Assembly: GCA_028822745.1 (NCBI GenBank)
Contig: JAPKCZ010000106.1
Location: forward strand, 1 to 6,824
Origin: Kiritimatiellia bacterium
Lineage (GTDB): Bacteria > Verrucomicrobiota > Kiritimatiellia > UBA8416 > JAIOPI01
Direction of reading: 5' to 3'
DNA: 6,824 bases
Shown here: positions 1 to 6,092 of the stretch, piece after piece
Layout of the letters: each line of letters starts with the position of its first letter
How positions within the stretch are numbered: the stretch's first letter is position 1
The notes under the pieces: model-generated
The model's database searches: none
Told to the model about the DNA's origin: nothing
What the model saw: the letters and a program-made list of their open reading frames with translations, nothing else
Translations under genes and position numbers: made by a program

Positions 1-20
1 ACTATCGCTTACGCGATAGT
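1..20 (-). repeat. Perfect 8-bp inverted repeat with GNRA-type loop
   Basis: Positions 1-8 and 13-20 are perfect reverse complements (ACTATCGC / GCGATAGT) around a 4-base loop. Read in the direction of the deaminase mRNA the loop is GUAA, a GNRA tetraloop. The stem lies inside the coding sequence, at codons for DYRVSDS. It touches the window edge, so it could be longer, and a following U tract could not be seen. If the gene ends soon after this point it might be part of a terminator or a 3'-end stabilising hairpin. It could also be chance codon usage. Confidence 0.5.
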
Positions 21-378
21 CGCGGGCATAATAGATCTTACGAACATTGCCCAAATTGATCAGGCGTTTGGCGCATGCCACGCAAGGCAGGTGTGTCACA
101 AATACAAATTTCTCGATGCCGCGTGGCGAATCGCAATTGATGACCGCGTTTTCCTCCGAATGGAGGCAGCCGCAATTGCCCGGTTCGTCGCGGTCGCAGC
201 GGTCCGGTAGCCCCGAAGCATTACCGTTATAGCCCACGGCGAGCACTTTCCGGAAATCAGTAGTCGTGATGACCGTGCCGACACGAAGCCGCTTGCAAGT
301 GGACCGTTGCGAAATCGATTCCGCGAAATGCATGTACACTTCTTCGAACGAGGGCCTGTCAACGGTCTGTGTTTCCAT
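1..378 (-). CDS. dCMP (deoxycytidylate) deaminase, 3' end outside the window
   Basis: The first 126 codons of a zinc-dependent cytidine/deoxycytidylate deaminase; the C-terminus lies beyond position 1. The family deaminates dCMP to dUMP in the cytosol, supplying thymidylate synthase. The RSTC motif (residues 25-28) followed by KRLRVG, and the GYNG motif at 49-52, are typical of the ComEB/T4-type dCMP deaminases. The zinc site is visible: H73 and E75 in CLHSEENA (zinc ligand and proton shuttle) and C99/C102 in PCVAC. The motif reads H-S-E rather than the usual H-A-E or H-V-E. C61, C69 and C71 just before it, with C28, could hold a second structural zinc as in phage and human enzymes (inference). 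I chose the ATG at 376-378 because the family N-terminus fits there and a promoter directly precedes it. There is no Shine-Dalgarno sequence. The frame stays open upstream to beyond 480, so a longer form (for example a GTG at 424-426) is not formally excluded. Divergent from tig. Identification is firm; dCMP rather than another cytidine substrate is inferred. Confidence 0.93.
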   Translation of the reverse strand, partial: METQTVDRPSFEEVYMHFAESISQRSTCKRLRVGTVITTTDFRKVLAVGYNGNASGLPDRCDRDEPGNCGCLHSEENAVINCDSPRGIEKFVFVTHLPCVACAKRLINLGNVRKIYYARDYRVSDS

Positions 379-413
379 CTCGGGACTATAACCGCTCCGA
401 TTGGACCTGTCAG
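379..413 (-). promoter_or_regulatory. Sigma-70-type promoter for the dCMP deaminase, probably leaderless
   Basis: On the minus strand there is CTGACA at 408-413 (five of six matches to the -35 consensus), a spacer of exactly 17 bases, and TATAGT at 385-390 (five of six matches to the -10 consensus). The -10 element ends 6 bases before the ATG at 376-378. A start site 7 bases below the -10 therefore falls on or next to the A of the start codon. No ribosome-binding sequence could fit, so the predicted mRNA is leaderless. The boxes are read directly; activity and the start site are inferred. Confidence 0.68.
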
Positions 414-457
414 CGTCGAAAAGCACAAAATCCGTACAATCAGGGATGAATCGGTCA

Positions 458-486
458 TTGCTTTGGTGTGTCCGCTCATGTACTAT
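458..486 (+). promoter_or_regulatory. Candidate promoter for the tig-clpP-clpX operon
   Basis: TTGCTT at 458-463 and TACTAT at 481-486 are separated by a 17-base spacer and match the sigma-70 consensus at three and four of six positions. The expected start is near 493, giving a leader of about 64 bases before tig. It lies back to back with the deaminase promoter, with 44 bases between the two -35 elements. It is the best-placed plus-strand candidate in the 379-556 interval. I saw no recognisable CIRCE element or sigma-32-like heat-shock promoter. Confidence 0.5.
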
Positions 487-497
487 CTTCCGGCTTT

Positions 498-522
498 CCC
501 CGTGGAATCGACTTTCGCGGGG
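498..522 (+). promoter_or_regulatory. Strong stem-loop in the 5' leader of tig
   Basis: Positions 498-507 (CCCCGTGGAA) pair with 513-522 (TTTCGCGGGG) as a continuous 10-bp stem around a 5-base loop, TCGAC. Two of the pairs are G-U in plus-strand RNA (503/517 and 505/515). In minus-strand RNA the same positions would be A-C mismatches, so the structure belongs to the tig transcript. It would sit only about five bases from the predicted 5' end and 34 bases before the start codon. No U tract follows, so it is not an ordinary terminator. An mRNA-stabilising 5' hairpin or a protein-binding site is possible. I recognise no riboswitch family. Confidence 0.6.
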
Positions 523-556
523 TGGCCATTTACATTTATAGGAGAAGAGCCTCATC

Positions 557-1855
557 ATGAACATTACCGTTGAAGACGCCGGCCCTTGCCGTAAAGTTAT
601 TCGCATCAAGGCCGAACCTGCCGAAATCGCTTCCGATTACAACGAACTGCTGACCTCCTACGCATCGGCCGTCGAAATGCCTGGTTTCCGCCGCGGCAAA
701 GCCCCGAAGGCGATGGTTGAAAAGCGCTATGCGCAGCGCATCGTGGAGGATGCCAAAGAGCAGTTGGTTCCCCGCATTTATCGCAAAGCCGTTGATCAGG
801 AAGGCATCACGCCTGTCGCCGTTGTCGATGTGAAAGACGTCGCTTTTGATAAGGCCACCGGTCTCGACTTCAATGTCATCATTGATGTTGCGCCGAATTT
901 TAAGTTGCCGAAGTATAAAAAAGTTTCAATTAAAGCCGAATCGGTCGCGGTTGAAGACAGTGCGGTCGAACAGTCCATCGACGATATGCGTGGTCGCTTT
1001 GCGCGCTACGATGATTCCGAACGCACCGACATTCAGGCAGAAGATCTGGTTCAGGTCGATTTCACTGCCACGCTGGATGGCGCTCCCTTGACAGAGTCGG
1101 TGCCTGAAGCGTCCAAGGGCTTGGCCGAATCGAGCGATTTCTGGATGCACATTGGCGACCCTGAGTTTCTGCCAGGCATGAATGCCGCGTTGACGGGTCA
1201 GTCGACGGGCGCGCCGCTTTCGATCGACATCACTTTCCCTGAGGAGTTCGCCGTTCCGGATCTGGTCGGGCGCACCGCAACGTATAGCGTCAATCCAAAG
1301 GCAATCCGCGAACGTGTTCTGCCTGATTTGGACGACGCGTTCGTCAAGCAGTTCGATCTCGACTCCGTGGACGCCTTCAAAGCCCGCATGCGTGAAAACA
1401 TGGAAGAGCAGGCCCAACAGAACGAAAAGGGTCGCCAGCGCGAGGACGTGTCCAAGTGGTTGATCGAGAAAACGTCGTTTGAACTGCCGCAGAGCGTGCT
1501 TGAAGAAGAAACCCGCATGACCGCACGCAGCATCGTTGATAACGTCGTGCGCAGTGGTGCGACACACGAACAAATTGCTGAGCAGCAGCAGGTCATTCTC
1601 GACACAGCAACGCAGACCTCCACCAATCGCGTCAAATTGAACTACATTTTGACGCGCATTGCCGAGGAGGAGAGCCTGTCTGTTACGGATGAGGAATTCG
1701 AAAAGAGCCTTGCCGAAATGGCCGCACGCTACAACATGCCTCCTGCCGATTTACTCAAAAAAATTAACGAAAACAATGGTATGGATCGTATGCGTTCCGA
1801 CTTACTGTCGGAAAAGACACTCGATCATCTGTTGGATATTGCCAAAATCAAGTAA
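557..1855 (+). CDS. tig: Trigger factor, ribosome-associated chaperone
   Basis: Trigger factor docks at the ribosomal exit tunnel through protein L23, shields nascent chains and has peptidyl-prolyl isomerase activity. At 432 residues it is full length for the family. The N-terminal ribosome-binding domain (about 1-115) carries the signature PGFRRGKAP at 42-50. The FKBP-like isomerase domain spans roughly 155-245 and begins around AEDLVQVDFTATLDG. The helical C-terminal chaperone arms (about 250-432) start with LPDLDDAFVKQFD. The ATG at 557 is preceded by AGGAGA at 540-545, with an 11-base gap, a slightly long but good ribosome-binding site. It is the first gene of an apparent operon with clpP (29-base gap) and clpX, its usual neighbours. 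The leader hairpin at 498-522 may affect its expression. No broken motif or frameshift is seen. Confidence 0.97.
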   Translation: MNITVEDAGPCRKVIRIKAEPAEIASDYNELLTSYASAVEMPGFRRGKAPKAMVEKRYAQRIVEDAKEQLVPRIYRKAVDQEGITPVAVVDVKDVAFDKATGLDFNVIIDVAPNFKLPKYKKVSIKAESVAVEDSAVEQSIDDMRGRFARYDDSERTDIQAEDLVQVDFTATLDGAPLTESVPEASKGLAESSDFWMHIGDPEFLPGMNAALTGQSTGAPLSIDITFPEEFAVPDLVGRTATYSVNPKAIRERVLPDLDDAFVKQFDLDSVDAFKARMRENMEEQAQQNEKGRQREDVSKWLIEKTSFELPQSVLEEETRMTARSIVDNVVRSGATHEQIAEQQQVILDTATQTSTNRVKLNYILTRIAEEESLSVTDEEFEKSLAEMAARYNMPPADLLKKINENNGMDRMRSDLLSEKTLDHLLDIAKIK

Positions 1856-1884
1856 CCGAAGCGTTTTCAAGGAGAGACAGAATT

Positions 1885-2514
1885 ATGCATGAACAAGCAA
1901 ACACCTTGGTCCCGATGGTGGTCGAGCAATCCGGCCGTGGCGAACGTGCCTACGATATTTTTTCGCGCCTTCTCAAGGATCGAATCATTTTTATCGGAAG
2001 CGGTATTAATGACGACGTCAGCAATTTGATCATTGCGCAATTGCTTTTCCTGCAGGCTGAAGATGCCGAGAAAGACATCAGTGTGTACGTCAATTCCCCC
2101 GGCGGCTCCGTGACGGCTGGCCTCGCCATTTACGACACGATGCAATTCATCAAATGCGATGTTGCCACCTATTGCGTTGGACAGGCTGCCAGCATGGGTG
2201 CTGTCTTGCTTGCCGCAGGTACCGCGGGAAAACGTTACGCGTTGAGCAACGCACGTATCATGATTCACCAGCCTTGGGGCGGCGCACAGGGGCAGGCGGC
2301 GGATATCAATATCCAGGCTCAGGAAATTCTGCGTTTACGTGACTGTCTGAACGATATTCTTGGTTTTCATTCTGGCAAGACCCGAAAAGAGATTGAAGCA
2401 TCCACCGATCGCGATTTCTTTATGTCGGCCGACGAAGCATGCGCCTATGGTCTCGTCGACGAGGTCGTTAAGAGTCGCAAGGATGTGCCAACGCCTCCGG
2501 CTAAAGGCAAGTAA
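1885..2514 (+). CDS. clpP: ATP-dependent Clp protease proteolytic subunit ClpP
   Basis: ClpP is the serine peptidase that forms a double-heptamer chamber and degrades proteins delivered by ClpX or ClpA/ClpC. The catalytic triad is intact: S103 in GQAASMGA, H128 in MIHQP and D177 in TDRDFF. The SPGGSVTAG oxyanion segment (71-79) and the handle region WGGAQGQAADI (131-141) are also standard. The length of 209 residues is normal. A short N-terminal segment before RGERAYDI (18-25) is probably removed by self-processing, as in relatives. The ATG at 1885 has a near-perfect AAGGAG at 1869-1874 with a 10-base gap. Of the three operon genes this one has the best ribosome-binding site, which suits a subunit needed in excess over ClpX. 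It is followed by clpX after only two bases. Confidence 0.98.
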   Translation: MHEQANTLVPMVVEQSGRGERAYDIFSRLLKDRIIFIGSGINDDVSNLIIAQLLFLQAEDAEKDISVYVNSPGGSVTAGLAIYDTMQFIKCDVATYCVGQAASMGAVLLAAGTAGKRYALSNARIMIHQPWGGAQGQAADINIQAQEILRLRDCLNDILGFHSGKTRKEIEASTDRDFFMSADEACAYGLVDEVVKSRKDVPTPPAKGK

Positions 2515-2516
2515 TC

Positions 2517-3776
2517 GTGGCTGAAGAAAAGAATACTACTTGTTCCTTCTGTTCGAAGAAGCAGTCGCGCCAGCGCAAGCTTGTCGCGGGGCCTAGTGTG
2601 AATATCTGCGAAGAATGCGTGCAGTTATGTACGACCATTCTTTCCGGAGAGAACACGGAGACGCGCGAAGAGCAATCGGCCCAACTGAAGGTTCCTAAGC
2701 CGCACGAAATCGTGGAACACCTCGATCGCTTTGTGATCGGACACACGCACGCCAAAAAGGTTCTGGCGGTTGCGGTTCACAATCACTACAAGCGCCTTCG
2801 CCAAAGTGACCATTTCGAGGCGGACAATCCTCTCGCTAACGTCGAGATTGAAAAAAGCAACATCATGTGTGTGGGACCCACCGGTTGTGGTAAAACCATG
2901 CTTGCGCGTACCCTCGCGCGGTTTCTGGATGTTCCGTTCACGATCGTGGATGCCACGACGTTGACCGAAGCTGGGTACGTTGGCGAAGACGTTGAAAACA
3001 TTCTGCTCAGCTTGATTCAAGCCTCGGATTACAATATCCCACGCGCAGAAATGGGCATTATTTATGTCGACGAAATCGACAAAGTCGGTCGAAAGACCGA
3101 AAACGTTTCCATTACACGCGATGTGTCGGGTGAGGGCGTGCAGCAGGCACTTCTCAAGATCCTTGAAGGCACCGTCGCGCGCGTTCCGCCGGGTGGAGGT
3201 CGTAAGCACCCGCAGCAGGAATACTTGAAAATCGACACGCAACACATTCTGTTCATTTGTGGGGGTGCGTTTGTTGGGCTCGATGACATTGTGCGCCGTC
3301 GTTATGGCAAGCAAAAGGTTGGCTTCCATGAAGCGGACAACAAAGCGGCGCTGACCCTGGGCGGCGAAGAGGGCATGAGTGTTGAACCGGAAGATTTGAT
3401 GAGCTACGGATTGATTCCGGAGTTTGTTGGGCGACTTCCCGTGAACGTTACGCTGACACAATTGAGTGAAGAGGATCTTGTACGCGTCTTGGACGAGCCC
3501 GAAAATTGCATGGTCAAACAGTACCAAAAGCTGTTGGCCATGGAGAATATCGACTTGAGCTTCACGGACGGGGCCCTGCGGGCACTGGCTTCGGTTGCGG
3601 TCAAACGCGGAACGGGAGCGCGTGGGTTGCGCTCCATTGTTGAAAAGCTGATGCTTGATGTGATGTACGAAGCACCGCGTACCGGTCGCGTCGGATCACT
3701 ACGTATCACCGAGGATATGGTCAATAAAGAGGTCGTCCTCGCCAAGCACGTGGAAAAAGCGCTGAAGATCGCCTAG
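2517..3776 (+). CDS. clpX: ClpX, AAA+ unfoldase of the ClpXP protease
   Basis: ClpX is the hexameric ATPase that recognises, unfolds and translocates substrates into ClpP. The N-terminal zinc-binding domain has C9/C12 and C31/C34. The AAA+ module has Walker A GPTGCGKT (120-127), the pore-1 loop GYVG (153-156), Walker B IIYVDEID (181-188), an RKH loop (229-231), the arginine-finger box IPEFVGRLP (300-308) and sensor-2 GARG (367-370). The ClpP-docking tripeptide appears as VGF (268-270), a conservative version of the usual IGF/LGF. At 419 residues it is of normal length. The start is GTG at 2517, two bases after the clpP stop; a weak AAAGG at 2503-2507 lies inside clpP, so translational coupling is likely. 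It converges with the nucleotidyltransferase gene, with six bases between the stop codons and no clear intrinsic terminator. Confidence 0.98.
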   Translation: MAEEKNTTCSFCSKKQSRQRKLVAGPSVNICEECVQLCTTILSGENTETREEQSAQLKVPKPHEIVEHLDRFVIGHTHAKKVLAVAVHNHYKRLRQSDHFEADNPLANVEIEKSNIMCVGPTGCGKTMLARTLARFLDVPFTIVDATTLTEAGYVGEDVENILLSLIQASDYNIPRAEMGIIYVDEIDKVGRKTENVSITRDVSGEGVQQALLKILEGTVARVPPGGGRKHPQQEYLKIDTQHILFICGGAFVGLDDIVRRRYGKQKVGFHEADNKAALTLGGEEGMSVEPEDLMSYGLIPEFVGRLPVNVTLTQLSEEDLVRVLDEPENCMVKQYQKLLAMENIDLSFTDGALRALASVAVKRGTGARGLRSIVEKLMLDVMYEAPRTGRVGSLRITEDMVNKEVVLAKHVEKALKIA

Positions 3777-3782
3777 CCTGAT

Positions 3783-5129
3783 CTAGTCACGCTCGGTGGC
3801 GATGGCGTCGGCCAGCCAGCTGAGTAGTGCCTCGCGAGACGTGATGACGCCATCCAGTTGCTGATCATACGCAAGTCGATGCCATTTCCCAACGTCGGGA
3901 CCTTCCTTAACGTCCAGGCCCAGAATGTCGCGGCCTGTAATCCAGGGCTTTGGCAACACGGGTTCTGCCAGCATGTCGGCGCGGTACGTGGTTAGAAAGT
4001 CGAAGTTGTCGAGCATGCCGTGGCTGCTTAGGCAATCCAGGCGGTGCAATTCGAGTTCCGTTGGAAACACGGGCGCTCCGATCATGCGCCGCAATTTGGC
4101 TTTGCGCATTTTCTGTACGTCGATGAAGCGCATGTGACGCAAGACGCAGGCGGCGACGTCGTCAATCATCTGATTGGAGAACCGCAAGCGCCGCATAATG
4201 GTCTGCGCCATGGTTTCGCCCAGTTCAGCGTGCCCGTTGAAGCGAATGCGACCATCACTGAACTCGGCTGTGGCTGGTTTGCCAATGTCGTGGAACAAGA
4301 CGGCGTAAATGAGTTCAGGTGTGCGCTCATCCATCGTGTTCAGCATGAGGACGACATGTTTGAAAACATCGCCCTCCGGGTGGTATTGGGGTGGCTGTTC
4401 CGTGCCTTTCAGCGCCGCTACTTCTGGCAGCACATGCTCGAGCAGGCCGACGTCGTCTAGAAGCGTCAGGGCGTCGCCGGCGCGCTGTGCCTGCATGAAC
4501 GTGCGTGTCAGTTCCTCGCGAATGCGCTCCGGGCTGATGCGTTGAATTTGTGCGGCATGTGTCTGAATGGCCTCGTGGGTTTCCGCGTCGAGGGTGAATT
4601 CGAATCGCGAGGCGAAGCGCACGGCCCGTAGCATGCGTAGATGGTCGTCGCCAAAGCGTTCCTCTGCCTTGCCGACGCAGCGAATGATGCGCTTTTCCAG
4701 ATCGTCGCGTCCGTGTACGAAATCCAGCACCTTATCGGCAACCGGGTCGTAAAACATGGCATTAATCGTGAAATCGCGGCGATGGGCATCGTCTTCGATA
4801 TTTGTGGAAAAGGATACATGTTCAGGGTGGCGTCCGTCCTCGTATCCGCCTTCTAGGCGAAAGGTGGCGACTTCGATATCGTGCCCGTCGTGCTGAACAA
4901 TGATGACGCCGAACGCTTTGCCGACTTCGAGTGCGCGGGGAAAGAGCTCGACGACACGCTCGGGTAGGGCGTCGGTGGCGATGTCGAAGTCGGTGGGTTG
5001 CTTGTCAAGCAGGCGATCACGCACACAGCCGCCGGCGAAGGTGGCGACATGGCCATTCTTCTGCAGACGTTCCGTAACAAAGCGGGCTGCAGATTCGGGC
5101 GTGGTGGTATGGTTTTCTGGGTTCGACAT
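3783..5129 (-). CDS. cca: Class II CCA tRNA nucleotidyltransferase / poly(A) polymerase family, with HD domain
   Basis: The family adds CCA (or A residues) to RNA 3' ends; CCA addition completes tRNA maturation. Counted from the ATG chosen here, the protein has 448 residues. The polymerase head has GGCVRD (33-38), the catalytic pair D47/D49 in TDFDIATDALPE, and RRDFTINAM (117-125). The nucleotide-templating motif reads DDHLRMLRAVRFA (161-173). HPEGDVFKH (250-258) and LFHDIGKP (278-285) mark an HD phosphohydrolase-type domain, followed by a C-terminal segment with ITGRDILGLDV (397-407). The first residue of the usual E-D-x-x-R templating motif is D here. The start is uncertain: a TTG at 5139-5141 would add four residues, and neither start has a Shine-Dalgarno sequence. 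The gene begins 20 bases after the phosphorylase stop, which suggests reinitiation or coupling in a two-gene operon. Motifs alone do not separate CCA addition from A-addition or poly(A) polymerase activity. Confidence 0.9.
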   Translation of the reverse strand: MSNPENHTTTPESAARFVTERLQKNGHVATFAGGCVRDRLLDKQPTDFDIATDALPERVVELFPRALEVGKAFGVIIVQHDGHDIEVATFRLEGGYEDGRHPEHVSFSTNIEDDAHRRDFTINAMFYDPVADKVLDFVHGRDDLEKRIIRCVGKAEERFGDDHLRMLRAVRFASRFEFTLDAETHEAIQTHAAQIQRISPERIREELTRTFMQAQRAGDALTLLDDVGLLEHVLPEVAALKGTEQPPQYHPEGDVFKHVVLMLNTMDERTPELIYAVLFHDIGKPATAEFSDGRIRFNGHAELGETMAQTIMRRLRFSNQMIDDVAACVLRHMRFIDVQKMRKAKLRRMIGAPVFPTELELHRLDCLSSHGMLDNFDFLTTYRADMLAEPVLPKPWITGRDILGLDVKEGPDVGKWHRLAYDQQLDGVITSREALLSWLADAIATERD

Positions 5130-5149
5130 GATGGTGATCAATCGCGTGA

Positions 5150-5995
5150 TTAGGCAGGTGGAGGCTCGGAGAGATGGCGGCAGATCACTGCCAACACATC
5201 GCCCATGCGGGGTTTGGCTTGCTCGGTGACCTGCAGAACCTCGTCGTGGGCAAGCGCTTTATCCGCGACGCCGGCTGCGACGTTGGTGATGCAAGAAATG
5301 CCTGCCACGCGCATGCCTGCGGCATTGCCGAGAATGGCTTCGGGTACGGTTGACATACCAACGGCGTCGGCACCCATGGTGGCGTATGCTCGAATCTCGG
5401 CTGGGGTTTCGTATGAGGGGCCGGATGTCGCTAGATACACGCCATGGTCCAATGGATGGCCGGCGCGCTCAGCAACGGAGGCCAGCGTCTGTCGCAAGGC
5501 GGGATCATATACCGTGGACTGATCGGGAAAGCGTGGGCCCCAGAATGCGTCATGTTCGCCCGTGAGCGGACTCTGGCCCATCATGTTGATATGGTCGTCG
5601 AGGAGCATGAGATCGCCTGGTGCAAGCCCGGGGCGGATGCCGCCCGCGGCGTTGGTCAACAAGAGCGTTTCTGCGCCCAACGATTTTGCAATGTAGACGG
5701 GCGTGGCAATGGGGCCGAAGCCGATGCCTTCGTAAAGATGGCGTCGTCCGGCGAAAACCAAGCCAAGACGACCGTTAATCTCAACAACGTGTAATTCGCC
5801 AGCGTGTCCCTGAACGCCGGCCTGACCCAAGCCGGGAATGTCTGCATAAGGCACGATGTGTGTGGAGGCGAAGCGTTCCAAGACAACGCTCCAGCCGGAT
5901 CCCAGTATCAGGGCCCACGACGGACACACGTCGCCAATCTGCTGCCGGACGGCGGTTAGGGCTGGAGAAAAGTCGAATTGCTTCATGCGGCTCAT
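5150..5995 (-). CDS. punA: Purine nucleoside phosphorylase, trimeric (family II) type
   Basis: This enzyme cleaves purine nucleosides with phosphate to give free base and ribose-1-phosphate, in purine salvage. The 281-residue length matches the trimeric human-like class. Visible motifs are the phosphate-binding LGSGWS (31-36, S33), GHAG (63-66, H64) and GRRHLYEG (83-90, R84/H86). The base and sugar site shows NAAGG (115-119), GPSYETPAE (192-200, E196), VGMSTVPE (212-219, M214) and CITNVAAG (235-242, N238). The Glu/Asn pair is associated with 6-oxopurine (inosine/guanosine) preference in this family, so the same preference is inferred. The ATG at 5993-5995 is preceded by a run of six G at spacing 8; an in-frame ATG at 5984-5986 would shorten it by three residues. 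It is the first gene of the minus-strand pair with the nucleotidyltransferase and divergent from the MscS gene. The xanthosine- or methylthioadenosine-specific relatives are less likely. Confidence 0.94.
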   Translation of the reverse strand: MSRMKQFDFSPALTAVRQQIGDVCPSWALILGSGWSVVLERFASTHIVPYADIPGLGQAGVQGHAGELHVVEINGRLGLVFAGRRHLYEGIGFGPIATPVYIAKSLGAETLLLTNAAGGIRPGLAPGDLMLLDDHINMMGQSPLTGEHDAFWGPRFPDQSTVYDPALRQTLASVAERAGHPLDHGVYLATSGPSYETPAEIRAYATMGADAVGMSTVPEAILGNAAGMRVAGISCITNVAAGVADKALAHDEVLQVTEQAKPRMGDVLAVICRHLSEPPPA

Positions 5996-6040
5996 CTTGT
6001 CGGCCCCCCGTGTGCAATTAAAGAAAAAAGTACTGTTTTG

Positions 6041-6069
6041 ATTTTACGGGGTGTTATGGTGGGCGTGTA
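6041..6069 (-). promoter_or_regulatory. Candidate promoter for the phosphorylase-nucleotidyltransferase pair
   Basis: On the minus strand TAAAAT at 6041-6046 matches the -10 consensus at five of six positions. At 17-base spacing the -35 element would be the weak TACACG (6064-6069, three of six). At 19-base spacing it would be CTTACA (6066-6071, four of six). The start would fall near 6034, about 38 bases before the ATG. The -10 is the convincing part; the -35 is uncertain. Confidence 0.33.
6052..6060 (+). promoter_or_regulatory. Candidate extended -10 promoter for the MscS gene
   Basis: TGTTATGGT at 6052-6060 is an extended -10 element: TG, one base, then TATGGT with four of six matches to consensus. 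No good -35 lies at the normal distance, which extended -10 promoters tolerate. The expected start is near 6067, giving a leader of about 26 bases that contains the ribosome-binding site. It lies inside the spacer of the proposed opposing phosphorylase promoter. Confidence 0.3.
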
Positions 6070-6092
6070 AGCAGAGAAGAGAGGCTTTCGTC

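Noticed and set aside
96..479. A minus-strand open frame overlapping the deaminase start region in another frame
   Set aside because: The deaminase frame (1-378, minus) carries the catalytic motifs. This one does not, and its composition (Arg/Ser/Thr-rich) is typical of an out-of-frame translation.
307..573. A plus-strand 88-codon open frame that runs into the start of tig
   Set aside because: It overlaps the deaminase, both promoters and the leader hairpin, begins upstream of the predicted tig transcription start, and its translation resembles no known protein.
926..1573. A 215-codon open frame on the minus strand opposite tig
   Set aside because: It lies wholly antisense to a clear, full-length trigger factor, has no recognisable motif or ribosome-binding site, and looks like a shadow of the tig codon pattern.
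1757..1763. A run of seven A in tig that could allow frameshifting into a frame ending inside the clpP start region
   Set aside because: The zero-frame product is a normal full-length trigger factor, no stimulatory structure follows, and the shifted product is not protein-like. It is most likely ordinary Lys-Lys codon usage.
1856..1884. Possible separate promoter between tig and clpP
   Set aside because: The 29-base gap holds only the clpP ribosome-binding site; I saw no convincing -10/-35 pair there.
2625..3527. A 300-codon open frame on the minus strand opposite clpX
   Set aside because: clpX is intact with all AAA+ motifs. The antisense frame has no domain I recognise and follows from clpX codon usage.
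3766..3784. AGATC/GATCT inverted repeat across the clpX/nucleotidyltransferase junction, considered as a bidirectional terminator
   Set aside because: Only five base pairs around a nine-base loop, with no U tract on either strand; too weak to call.
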